The notes under the pieces: generated by a model
The model's database searches: none
What the model saw: the letters and a program-made list of their open reading frames with translations, nothing else
What the model was told of the DNA's origin: nothing
NCBI GenBank assembly: GCA_018771605.1
Contig: CP076324.1
Coordinates: 1,341,700-1,405,699, forward strand
Reading direction: 5' to 3'
DNA length: 64,000 nucleotides
Origin: Aquificota bacterium
Lineage (GTDB): Bacteria; Aquificota; Aquificia; Aquificales; Aquificaceae
Translations under genes and position numbers: made by a program
Shown: piece after piece, positions 1-7,451 of the stretch
Layout: each line of letters starts with the position of its first letter
Numbering within the stretch: the first letter of the stretch is position 1

Positions 1-56
1 CAGGACTTGGATACTACGAAAGGGCATTTTTGAAAGATAAGGATGATTTTGTGTAA
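1..56 (+). CDS. 3' end of an unidentified gene (cut by window edge)
   Basis: One frame is open from the window edge to a TAA at 54-56 and reads GLGYYERAFLKDKDDFV. It lies 47 bases before the hsdS start and on the same strand, so it is probably the tail of the gene preceding hsdS in a restriction operon. The 18 codons are too few to identify a family. It could be the end of hsdM or of a small accessory gene often found between hsdM and hsdS; the sequence does not decide this. Confidence 0.45.
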   Translation, partial: GLGYYERAFLKDKDDFV

Positions 57-103
57 AGTGAAAACCGCTTTTACTTTATGCGAATGTGTAGGAGGCTTTG
101 GCT

Positions 104-1336
104 ATGGCAGATGATAGGAAGCCAAAAGAACAACAGGGATTGCCAGAGGGATGGGAAAGAGTAAATCTTGAAAAGGATGTTATTCTAATAACAGGATTAA
201 GACCTAAAGGTGGTGCTGTAGATGAAGGAGTGCCAAGCCTTGGAGGTGAACACATAAGTGAGGATGGAAGAGTAATTTTCACAGAGCAAAATGCCAGATA
301 TATTCCAGAAAAATTTTTTAAACTAATGACAAAAGGTAAAGCTGAAATTAACGATATACTTATAAATAAAGACGGTGCAAATACAGGCAAAGTGGCAATA
401 TTAAAGGCAAAATTTTATCCCCATATAGTCATCAACGAACATCTTTTTATTTTGAGAAGTAAAAGTCTTTTCGAACAAAAATATTTATTTTATTGGCTTT
501 TCTCATCATTTGCACAAATAGAAATAAAAAATAGAGTAACAGGTTCAGCACAACCTGGATTATCTTCTAGTTTTATTAAAAATTTTTTTGTCTTAAGACC
601 TCCCCTCTCCGAGCAACGCAAAATTGCCGAAATCCTTGAAACCGTTGATAACGCCATAGAAAAAACCGAGAAGATTATAGAAAAATACAAACGCATAAAA
701 CAGGGCTTGATGCAGGATTTACTCACCAAGGGCATAGATGAAAAGGGCAACATCAGAAGCGAAAAAACGCACAAATTTAAAAACTCCCCACTTGGCAGAA
801 TACCAGAAGAGTGGGAAGTGGTGAGATTGGAAGAAGTTATATATTTTAAAAATGGTAGAAGTCCAACTTTTTCAGAAAACGGTAGTTATCCAATTTATGG
901 CTCGAATGGATTAATAGGGTTTTCAAATATATACCAATTTGAGGGTAATCATTTAATAGTCGGAAGAGTTGGAGCATCCGGCGAAGTTCATTTTGTTTCA
1001 GGAAAATTTTTTGCAAGTGATAATTGTTTAATCGGGTGCTTACTTAGGGGCAAAGATTTAAATTTAAAGTATACATTTCTTAAAAGATTTATAACACAAA
1101 CAGCACAACCACTCATAACGCAATCTTTAATAAACAGTTTAAAAATCCCCCTCCCACCTCTCTCCGAGCAAAAACGCATTGCGGAAATTCTCTCACAAAT
1201 AGACCAAACCATAGAAAAAGAAGAAAAATACAAAGAAAAGCTTGAAAGGTTAAAAAAGGGACTGATGGAGGACTTGCTTACGGGCAAAGTTAGGGTTAAT
1301 AAATTAGTGGAGGGAGAAAATCATGAGATGGCTTGA
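104..1336 (+). CDS. hsdS: Type I restriction-modification specificity subunit HsdS
   Basis: HsdS supplies the DNA-recognition part of a type I restriction-modification complex, bridging HsdM and HsdR in the cytoplasm. The 410-residue protein has the usual duplicated layout: target-recognition domain 1, a conserved helical spacer near residues 170-225 (PPLSEQRKIAEIL, then QGLMQDLLTKG), target-recognition domain 2, and a second helical spacer near 350-400 (PPLSEQKRIAEIL, then KGLMEDLLTGK). I chose ATG at 104 because GGAGG at 91-95 is 8 bases upstream; the TTG at 98 would be too close. The recognition domains are visibly more AT-rich than the spacers, as expected for exchangeable modules. It overlaps hsdR by 14 bases. 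The recognition sequence cannot be read from the protein. Confidence 0.93.
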   Translation: MADDRKPKEQQGLPEGWERVNLEKDVILITGLRPKGGAVDEGVPSLGGEHISEDGRVIFTEQNARYIPEKFFKLMTKGKAEINDILINKDGANTGKVAILKAKFYPHIVINEHLFILRSKSLFEQKYLFYWLFSSFAQIEIKNRVTGSAQPGLSSSFIKNFFVLRPPLSEQRKIAEILETVDNAIEKTEKIIEKYKRIKQGLMQDLLTKGIDEKGNIRSEKTHKFKNSPLGRIPEEWEVVRLEEVIYFKNGRSPTFSENGSYPIYGSNGLIGFSNIYQFEGNHLIVGRVGASGEVHFVSGKFFASDNCLIGCLLRGKDLNLKYTFLKRFITQTAQPLITQSLINSLKIPLPPLSEQKRIAEILSQIDQTIEKEEKYKEKLERLKKGLMEDLLTGKVRVNKLVEGENHEMA

Positions 1337-4300
1337 CGAAGAGCATCAGGTAGAAAATTCCTTTCTTGCACAGCTTAAAAGGCTTGGGTGGGAAATATAC
1401 AGGCAAAACAAAGAAGACCCAGAGGATACAAAGGAGATCACGGGCTTTAATAAAGACCTTGAGCCAATTTACGGCACTACCAGAAAGTTTAGAACCACCT
1501 TCCGGGAGGTGATCCTTGAGGATGTTTTAAGGCAGTCCATCAAAAGGATAAACCCATGGATAGAGGAGGACCAAATAGATTATGTGGTTAGGAGGCTAAA
1601 AGAGCCACAGGCTAATTCACTTTTTGAAGCCAACAGAGAAATTCACGAGCTACTCCTTGAGAACATACCAGTATCCGAAAACAGAAAAACAGGAGAAAAA
1701 AGCCCGTCGGTTTATATCATAGACTTTAAAAACCCAGAGAACAATTCTTTCATAGCCATCTCCCAGTTTAAGGTGAATATTCCCGGAACAGAAAAGCACA
1801 TAGTCCCAGATATTGTCCTGTTTGTGAATGGTTTGCCCCTTGTGGTAGTTGAGTGTAAATCTCCATCCCGGGCAGACCCTATTGGAGAAGCCATAGAACA
1901 GATTTTTAGATACTCAAACAGAAGGGAAGAAAAGGAAGGAAACGAAAAGCTTTTTTGGTATAACTTTTTTAGCGTTGCAACCGCAAGATATACCGCCAAG
2001 TATGGCACCATTACAAGCGATTATGAGCACTTTGTAGAGTGGAAGGACCCATACCCCTATGCCCTTTCGGACATAGACCCAACCGCAACCACCATTACAA
2101 GCCAGCAGATCTTGGTCCAGGGTATGCTAAACAAGAATACACTTATTGAATTGCTTCATACCTTTACCATCTTTAAAGATAACATTAAGGTAGTTCCCCG
2201 ATACCAGCAATACAGGGCGGTAAAAAAGATCATAGAGCGTATAAAGAATGGAAAAACTCCAGAAGAAAAGGGCGGAATAGTTTGGCATACGCAAGGTTCT
2301 GGAAAGTCTTTGACCATGATGTATGTGGTTAGGGCTATGTTCCACGATGAAGAGCTGAGGAAATACAAGGTTGTTTTTATTACCGACAGAAAGGATTTAG
2401 AGAGGCAACTTGAGGGCGTTTCAAAGGGTGTGGGTTTTACTGTCCATGTTGCAAGAAGCGTGGAACATTTAAAGGAGCTTTTAAGGACAAACACCCCAGA
2501 CCTTGTTATGGGCTTGGTGCATAAATTCCAAGAGAGGGAGCTAAAAACTCCGTTTCCTGTGCTTAACACATCTCCCAACATTTTGGTTATGATTGACGAA
2601 GCCCATCGGAGCCAGTATAAGTTTTTGGGTGCCAACCTGAGGCATGCCCTACCCAACGCGGTAAAGATTGCCTTTACGGGCACACCCATAGAAAAGACAG
2701 AAAAGACCTTTGGAGATTACATAGACAAATACAGCATAAGGCAGGCGGTAGAGGATGGCGTAACCGTTGAGATCGTCTACGAGGGAAGGGTGCACGGTGC
2801 GGAAATTTCCGACGAAGAGTCTGCCAATAGAAAGTTTGAGGATGTGTTTAAGGAATTTTCTGAAGATGAAAGAAGACTTATTCTTGGTAGAACACGGGAG
2901 GCATACCTTGAGGCGGAGCAGGTAATAAGGGACAAGGCTAAGGATATGATAGAGCATTACATAACCCATGTTTTTCCAAACGGGCTTAAGGCACAGGTGG
3001 TGGCGGTCTCCCGCTTTGCAGCAATTAGGTATAAACATGCCCTTGAGTTAGCCCTAAGGGAGAAAATAAAAGAGCTTGAGGAAAAAGGAACAAACTTGGA
3101 CCTTGAGACCCTGAAAAGGCTAAAAGTTGCGGTGGTGATCTCCGCATCTCCCAATGACGACCCAAATATTTACAAAAGGGAATACACCGACGAAAACGAG
3201 CACAAAAAGAACATAGCAAGCTTTAGACTACCCTTTGGAGCAGTCACCCAAGATGGGCTAACCGGTGATGTGGGCATCCTTGTGGTTAATAACATGCTTA
3301 TAACTGGCTTTGATGCACCCATTGAGCAGGTGATGTATCTTGATAACATCCTAAAAGACCACAACCTTTTGCAGGCGATCGCAAGGGTCAATAGGGTTTA
3401 TAACAAAAACAAAAGCTGTGGCTTTGTGGTGGATTATGTGGGAGTTCTAAAACACTTAGAAGAAGCCCTTGCCATATACGCCGACGAAGATATACAGGAG
3501 ATCACCCAAGTGGTAAAAAACAAAAGCAAAAGCCTTGACGACCTAAAATCTTCGCACCGCTTAATAGAGGAGTTTTTTAAAAAGCATGGCATTTTCAACT
3601 GGAGGCAAGACATAGATGAATGCGTTGACCTTTTGGTGGATGAAAAGACAAAGGATGAGTTTATAAGTCTATTTAGAAAGTTCAGCAGGGCTTTGGATGC
3701 GGTCCTTCCAGACCCGAGGGCTTTGAGGTATGTCTCTGACCTAAAAATTCTTGGCTACATAAAGGAATCTGCAAGAAACAGATACAGGGACGACAAGCTG
3801 AGCCTAAAGGACGCCAGCAAAAAGATAAGGGAGATCGTAGAGGAGCATCTACTATCGCAGGGCATAGACCCCAAGGTTCCCCCCACTCCCCTTTTTGATA
3901 ATGCCTTTTTGGAAAAGCTAAAGGCAAAGCCCATAAAGGCAAAGGCACAGGAGTTGGAGTATGCCATTTTGGAACACATTGAAAAACACTACGAAGAAGA
4001 CCCAGAGTTTTATGAAAGATTTTCCGACAGGTTAAAAAGAGTTTTGGAAGAATACCGAGAAAATTGGGAGGAGATATTCAAAGAACTTGAAAAACTAAGG
4101 GAAGACATGAAGAAAGGAAGGGAGGCGGAAAACACCTTTGGCTTGGACCCAAAAAGGGAAATGCCATTTTTTGGAGTGCTTAAGATGTCCCTTTTTGGCA
4201 AAGAACCCATTGAGAACCTGAGGGAAGAGGATATAGGTCTTCTTTTGGACTTAACCAGAGATGTGCTTAGCATACTTGGTAGAGAGATTAGTACGGAGGA

Positions 4301-4472
4301 TTTTTGGGACAATTACAACAGGCAAAAGCGGGTTAGAAGTTATATAATAACGCAAGTTTTGTTGCCCAAAGGGGTGCAAAGGAAACTTTTGAAGGAAAAG
4401 AGAAACGAAATAGCCCAAAGAATAATAGAGCTTGCCTACCATATATTTGGGAGAAAAACAGATGCAACCTGA
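1323..4472 (+). CDS. hsdR: Type I restriction enzyme motor/nuclease subunit HsdR
   Basis: HsdR is the ATP-driven translocase and nuclease of a type I restriction enzyme. The 1049-residue length is normal. The N-terminal nuclease has a PD-(D/E)xK core (PDIVLF near residue 162, then VVECKS near 177). The motor has Walker A (QGSGKSL, near 325), a DEAH box (IDEAHRSQ, near 424) and the FTGTPIEKTEKTFGDYID segment typical of this family. The C-terminal part is helical and likely contacts HsdS/HsdM. It starts inside the end of hsdS and overlaps the following metallopeptidase gene by 11 bases, so the three are translationally linked. No frameshift is seen. hsdM must lie upstream of the window. Confidence 0.95.
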   Translation: MRWLDEEHQVENSFLAQLKRLGWEIYRQNKEDPEDTKEITGFNKDLEPIYGTTRKFRTTFREVILEDVLRQSIKRINPWIEEDQIDYVVRRLKEPQANSLFEANREIHELLLENIPVSENRKTGEKSPSVYIIDFKNPENNSFIAISQFKVNIPGTEKHIVPDIVLFVNGLPLVVVECKSPSRADPIGEAIEQIFRYSNRREEKEGNEKLFWYNFFSVATARYTAKYGTITSDYEHFVEWKDPYPYALSDIDPTATTITSQQILVQGMLNKNTLIELLHTFTIFKDNIKVVPRYQQYRAVKKIIERIKNGKTPEEKGGIVWHTQGSGKSLTMMYVVRAMFHDEELRKYKVVFITDRKDLERQLEGVSKGVGFTVHVARSVEHLKELLRTNTPDLVMGLVHKFQERELKTPFPVLNTSPNILVMIDEAHRSQYKFLGANLRHALPNAVKIAFTGTPIEKTEKTFGDYIDKYSIRQAVEDGVTVEIVYEGRVHGAEISDEESANRKFEDVFKEFSEDERRLILGRTREAYLEAEQVIRDKAKDMIEHYITHVFPNGLKAQVVAVSRFAAIRYKHALELALREKIKELEEKGTNLDLETLKRLKVAVVISASPNDDPNIYKREYTDENEHKKNIASFRLPFGAVTQDGLTGDVGILVVNNMLITGFDAPIEQVMYLDNILKDHNLLQAIARVNRVYNKNKSCGFVVDYVGVLKHLEEALAIYADEDIQEITQVVKNKSKSLDDLKSSHRLIEEFFKKHGIFNWRQDIDECVDLLVDEKTKDEFISLFRKFSRALDAVLPDPRALRYVSDLKILGYIKESARNRYRDDKLSLKDASKKIREIVEEHLLSQGIDPKVPPTPLFDNAFLEKLKAKPIKAKAQELEYAILEHIEKHYEEDPEFYERFSDRLKRVLEEYRENWEEIFKELEKLREDMKKGREAENTFGLDPKREMPFFGVLKMSLFGKEPIENLREEDIGLLLDLTRDVLSILGREISTEDFWDNYNRQKRVRSYIITQVLLPKGVQRKLLKEKRNEIAQRIIELAYHIFGRKTDAT

Positions 4473-5133
4473 GATTCACAAGATCATAAGGACGGATAGA
4501 AAGACCATAGCCCTTCAGATCACAGAGGAGGGCAAGCTGCTAATTAAGGCACCTTTGAAGGTTAGCGACGAGAAGATCATAGAGGTGGTCCTCAAGCACA
4601 AAAAATGGATAGAAAGGAAAATAAAAGAGGTTCTCTCTCGGGATCCAAAGGCAGGCAAAAAGGAGTTCGTTAATGGCGAAAGCTTTTTGTATCTTGGCAG
4701 GTCCTACAAGCTACACATAGTGGAAAACCAAGAGGAGCCAATAAGGTTTGAAAACGGCTTTTTCCTTTCCAAAAAGTTCCTACACTGTGCCCGAGAAGTC
4801 TTTATAGCTTGGTATAAAGAGGCCGCTTTAGAGAAAATCTCCCAAAGGGTAGAGTTTTACGCAAAAAAAGCAGGTTTTAGGTATGAAAGGATAAAGATAA
4901 CAGATGCACGCACGCGATGGGGCTCCTGCTCGGGCAATAATCTTAACTTCTCTTGGAGGCTCATTATGGCACCTCTTTCGGTTATAGACTATGTGGTAGT
5001 CCATGAGCTCGTCCATTTAGAAGAAAAAAACCACAGCAAGAGCTTTTGGACAAAGGTCAAAGTGTTAATGCCCGATTACCAAAAGCATCACCAGTGGCTA
5101 AAGGAAAACGGCCACCTATTGAGAGTGATTTAA
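4462..5133 (+). CDS. YgjP/DUF45-type zinc metallopeptidase
   Basis: This 223-residue protein carries the zinc-peptidase motif HELVH (near residue 181) followed by LEEKNHSKSFW, the layout of the YgjP/WLM/DUF45 family. An RWGSC sequence precedes it, also typical of the family. The ATG at 4462 is preferred over a TTG at 4432 deep inside hsdR; it overlaps the hsdR end by 11 bases. Family members are commonly found directly after hsdR in type I operons, so an accessory role in the restriction system is likely, but the substrate is unknown. It could also be an independent housekeeping protease that travels with the operon. Confidence 0.85.
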   Translation: MQPEIHKIIRTDRKTIALQITEEGKLLIKAPLKVSDEKIIEVVLKHKKWIERKIKEVLSRDPKAGKKEFVNGESFLYLGRSYKLHIVENQEEPIRFENGFFLSKKFLHCAREVFIAWYKEAALEKISQRVEFYAKKAGFRYERIKITDARTRWGSCSGNNLNFSWRLIMAPLSVIDYVVVHELVHLEEKNHSKSFWTKVKVLMPDYQKHHQWLKENGHLLRVI

Positions 5134-5195
5134 TCACTGAACAAAAAGCCAAAGAGCCCTAACATAAAAAGCAAATCCTTTTGGGAGGTGTTGCC

Positions 5196-5636
5196 ATGAA
5201 GAGAGCTTTAATCTCTGGCTTGCTTTTGGCGGGTATGCTGTCCGCACCCGCATACACACAAGCTAAAGAAAAGAGCCTGTATGAAAGGCTCGGTGGCTAC
5301 GATGCCATATCCGCTGTGGTTAATGAGCTGGCGGTTAGGCTCGTAAAGGATGAGAAGCTGGGAGTGTATTTTAAGGGACTTAGCAACGATAGCAAAAGAA
5401 GGCTAATAGCCCATCTTACTGACTTCGTCTGCTCCGCCACAGGGGGACCCTGTATATACACAGGAAGGGATATGAAAACCAGTCACGAGGGTTTGGGCAT
5501 AACGGATGAAGAATGGAATAGGTTTGTGAAAATCACCAAGGAGGTTTTAAATAAGTTCAAAGTTCCCGCCAAAGAACAGCAAGAGTTTCTGCAATTGGTG
5601 TCTCCCCTTAAGTCGGTAATTGTGGAAAAGAGATAA
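5196..5636 (+). CDS. Exported truncated haemoglobin (group 1-like)
   Basis: The 146-residue protein starts with a Sec-type signal peptide (MKRALISGLLLAGMLSAPAY, likely cut near residue 22) followed by a truncated globin that opens with SLYERLGGYDAI. The haem-ligating proximal histidine is His97 in MKTSHEGLGIT, and the YTGRDMK and GGP segments match group 1 truncated globins. The distal B10 position, usually Tyr, appears to be Ala (NELAVRL where the Mycobacterium protein has EDFYVRV). ATG at 5196 has a GGGAGG sequence 7-8 bases upstream. A terminator follows at once. It probably handles O2 or NO in the periplasm, in line with the nearby Crp/Fnr gene and the norCB genes in this window; that role is inferred. 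Confidence 0.85.
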   Translation: MKRALISGLLLAGMLSAPAYTQAKEKSLYERLGGYDAISAVVNELAVRLVKDEKLGVYFKGLSNDSKRRLIAHLTDFVCSATGGPCIYTGRDMKTSHEGLGITDEEWNRFVKITKEVLNKFKVPAKEQQEFLQLVSPLKSVIVEKR

Positions 5637-5647
5637 AGCCCATTGCT

Positions 5648-5675
5648 GGGTCCCCTCGGGGGACCTATATTTTAT
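5648..5675 (+). terminator. Rho-independent terminator of the globin gene
   Basis: A perfect 7-bp stem GGTCCCC (5649-5655) / GGGGACC (5659-5665) with a TCG loop is followed by a T-rich stretch, 12 bases after the globin stop codon. The T tract is interrupted (tatatttta), so termination may be partial. Only 15 bases separate the stem from the next start codon. Confidence 0.75.
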
Positions 5676-5680
5676 CCTTA

Positions 5681-6310
5681 ATGAAAGAACTCACTTTAGA
5701 AAAGCTTTTCCCTTACGCGGAGAAAAGCTTTAAGGAAGATTTGATTTCCTTCTCTCAACCGGTCAGTCTAAAAAAGGGGACCATGGTAGGCTATCCGGGT
5801 GCGGTGTGTGAGTTGGTGCCTATAGTTTTGGAGGGAAGCGTTAAGGTCTATTTCACCGCAGAGAACGGCAGGGAGATCTTTCTATACAGAATTGGCAGGG
5901 GTGAGACCTGCATACTTACAAACCTCTCGGTTTTAAAGAAAACCCCCTATCCTGCCTACGCGGTCTGTGAGGAGGATGTGCTGGGTTATGTGATTCCCGC
6001 AGAAAAAGCCAACTACCTTTTTGAAAAATACTCCTACTGGAGGAACTTTGTTTTAGATATGGTTGTGAAGAATGTATATGGGCTCTTTCTTGTTCTTAAC
6101 GAGCTAATATCCAAGAGGGTAGACCAAAGACTGGTGGAATACATAAAAAACAACGCCAAAGGCAATGTGATAAAGGCTACCCATGAAGAGATCGCAAGGG
6201 ATATTGGCACTGCCCGGGAGGTGGTCTCAAGGCTTTTGAAGGAACTGGAGAGGGAAGGCTATCTGGAGATCACAAGGGGCGAAATAAGAATACTAAAACC
6301 CATCCCTTAG
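5681..6310 (+). CDS. Crp/Fnr-family transcriptional regulator
   Basis: The 209-residue protein has an N-terminal cyclic-nucleotide-binding-type beta barrel (roughly 20-120), a long dimerisation helix and a C-terminal winged helix-turn-helix (ATHEEIARDIGTAREVVSRL, near 166-185). It lacks the N-terminal cysteine cluster of Fnr, so it is more likely of the Dnr/Nnr or general Crp type. No ribosome-binding site is visible; a TATATT box lies about 9 bases before the ATG, suggesting a leaderless transcript starting just after the globin terminator. It is followed after 15 bases by the frdB-like gene. Regulation of the globin or NO-reductase genes is plausible but not shown. Confidence 0.88.
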   Translation: MKELTLEKLFPYAEKSFKEDLISFSQPVSLKKGTMVGYPGAVCELVPIVLEGSVKVYFTAENGREIFLYRIGRGETCILTNLSVLKKTPYPAYAVCEEDVLGYVIPAEKANYLFEKYSYWRNFVLDMVVKNVYGLFLVLNELISKRVDQRLVEYIKNNAKGNVIKATHEEIARDIGTAREVVSRLLKELEREGYLEITRGEIRILKPIP

Positions 6311-6325
6311 CCTAAATTTATTTTC

Positions 6326-6967
6326 ATGCTGGTGCGACTAAAACTCTACAGGGACTATGATTTTGTCATAAAGGAGTTCGTTGTTCCCGCAGAGCCTGGG
6401 CAAACACTTTTGGATGTCCTCTTTTACATCAAAGAGGAGTATGACCCAACCATCTCCTTTAGGAGTATGTGCAGGGCTGGTATATGCGGAACCTGTGGAG
6501 TAAAGGCAAACCAAAAGCCCATCCTTGCGTGCAAAACCGCCATCAAAGACCTGGGAGAGGAGGTTTTGGTGGAGCCCCTTGATAACATGCAACCCGTTAA
6601 GGATTTGGTGGTGGAGCATAGAACCCTAATAGAACGCATCAAAAAGCTAAAGGTATGGTATGAACCCCTCCAAGAGAACCTTCAAAAGCTTGAGATGAGC
6701 CCCTTTCTTTCAAAGAGTTTTGACTGTATTGCCTGCGGTTTGTGTGATAGCAGTTGTCCCATCTTTGTTAGCAACTCAGACTTTGGAGGTCCAATGGCTT
6801 TTTCCCGAGCTTATAAGCTACTCCAAGACAGAAGGCACTCAAAGGCAGAGGAAAGGCTCCTTCTTATCAAAGATGCCCACATCAACCTTTGCACCCACTG
6901 TAAGAACTGCTCCCTAATTTGCCCTATGGGTCGTGACAGTTCTCTATTGCGAAGCAATTACAACTGA
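6326..6967 (+). CDS. frdB: Succinate dehydrogenase/fumarate reductase iron-sulfur subunit, 3'-truncated
   Basis: This is the electron-transfer subunit of a succinate:quinone oxidoreductase or fumarate reductase. It has the N-terminal [2Fe-2S] cluster site (CRAGICGTCG, then C) and two C-terminal cysteine clusters (CIACGLCDSSCP and CTHCKNCSLICP). The family normally continues 20-30 residues past the last CP motif; here the frame runs from CPMG into RDSSLLRSNYN and stops. Base composition becomes AT-rich at the same point, so the 3' end seems to have been replaced by foreign DNA near 6930. All cluster ligands remain, so the product could still fold. No frdA or membrane-anchor gene is adjacent. 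A leaderless start is likely (TAAATT box just before ATG). Confidence 0.82.
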   Translation: MLVRLKLYRDYDFVIKEFVVPAEPGQTLLDVLFYIKEEYDPTISFRSMCRAGICGTCGVKANQKPILACKTAIKDLGEEVLVEPLDNMQPVKDLVVEHRTLIERIKKLKVWYEPLQENLQKLEMSPFLSKSFDCIACGLCDSSCPIFVSNSDFGGPMAFSRAYKLLQDRRHSKAEERLLLIKDAHINLCTHCKNCSLICPMGRDSSLLRSNYN

Positions 6968-7034
6968 TGACAGTTATTACTTAGGAAACTTTGGAACTTG
7001 CGATGCTATTGATGATGTATTTATGAATTTCTGA
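6933..7034 (+). pseudogene. Coding tail of an unknown gene fused to truncated frdB
   Basis: In the +1 frame relative to frdB, 33 codons from 6933 to the TGA at 7032-7034 are open and look protein-like, ending in GTCDAIDDVFMNF with AT-rich codons unlike those of frdB. There is no plausible start of its own, and the frame opens exactly where the frdB sequence stops resembling its family. The simplest reading is the 3' end of another gene joined here by deletion or integration. The family is not recognised; a replication or mobility gene is possible because iteron-like repeats follow. It could still be a chance open frame. Confidence 0.4.
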
Positions 7035-7048
7035 CCTGAAAGTCATTT

Positions 7049-7345
7049 TTGCACAATGCTTGCACAATGGTTGCTAAGGAATTTGCACAATACAAGGAAA
7101 CCTTAGAAAATCAACAATTAGAGATTTATTTTATTTATCTTATTGTGCATATTGGGCATATGCTAAATGTGTAGAAAAAACGAAAAATTTAGATGGGGGT
7201 ATGCAATTTTCGTGCCAGCTTGGATGTAAAAAAAGAAAAAGACATTTTTTGTGCATACTGCACAATTTGCACAATAAAACTTCTTAAATCTTTGTCTATC
7301 AATGTTTTTATTCATTGTGCAATTCTTTGTGCAAGCATTGTGCAT
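7049..7345. repeat. Cluster of about ten TTGCACAAT-type repeats (iteron-like)
   Basis: Copies on the plus strand start at 7049, 7060, 7083, 7259 (TGCACAAT only) and 7267. Copies in the opposite orientation (ATTGTGCA or TTGTGCA) lie at 7142, 7249, 7314, 7327 and 7337, with a one-mismatch copy (ATTGGGCAT) at 7151. Several spacings are close to whole helical turns (11 and 23 bases). The surrounding DNA is AT-rich and no convincing gene lies between 7035 and 7392. The pattern resembles iterons of a plasmid origin or clustered operators of one DNA-binding protein. I see no classical DnaA boxes (TTATCCACA). Confidence 0.7.
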
Positions 7346-7451
7346 CCTTTTAGCATGCTTAAAATTCTTATCTCTCAATGCTTTGCTAAACATCACGCAA
7401 ACGCTTGATTTTCAAAGCTTTTAAGCATGCTAAACGGATGAGTCGTGCTTG
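7332..7451. repeat. Long imperfect inverted repeat
   Basis: The arms are 7332-7364 and 7419-7451, identical in 27 of 33 positions; the inner part TTTAGCATGCTTAAAA is perfect. The 54-base loop between them holds the stop codon of the LivF reading frame. The structure could be the end of a mobile element, a single-strand origin or a strong hairpin. Confidence 0.65.

Noticed and set aside
7049-7345. Chromosomal oriC with DnaA boxes
   Set aside because: The repeated motif TTGCACAAT does not match TTATCCACA, and no dnaA, dnaN or gyrase genes are nearby. Kept only as an alternative to a plasmid origin.
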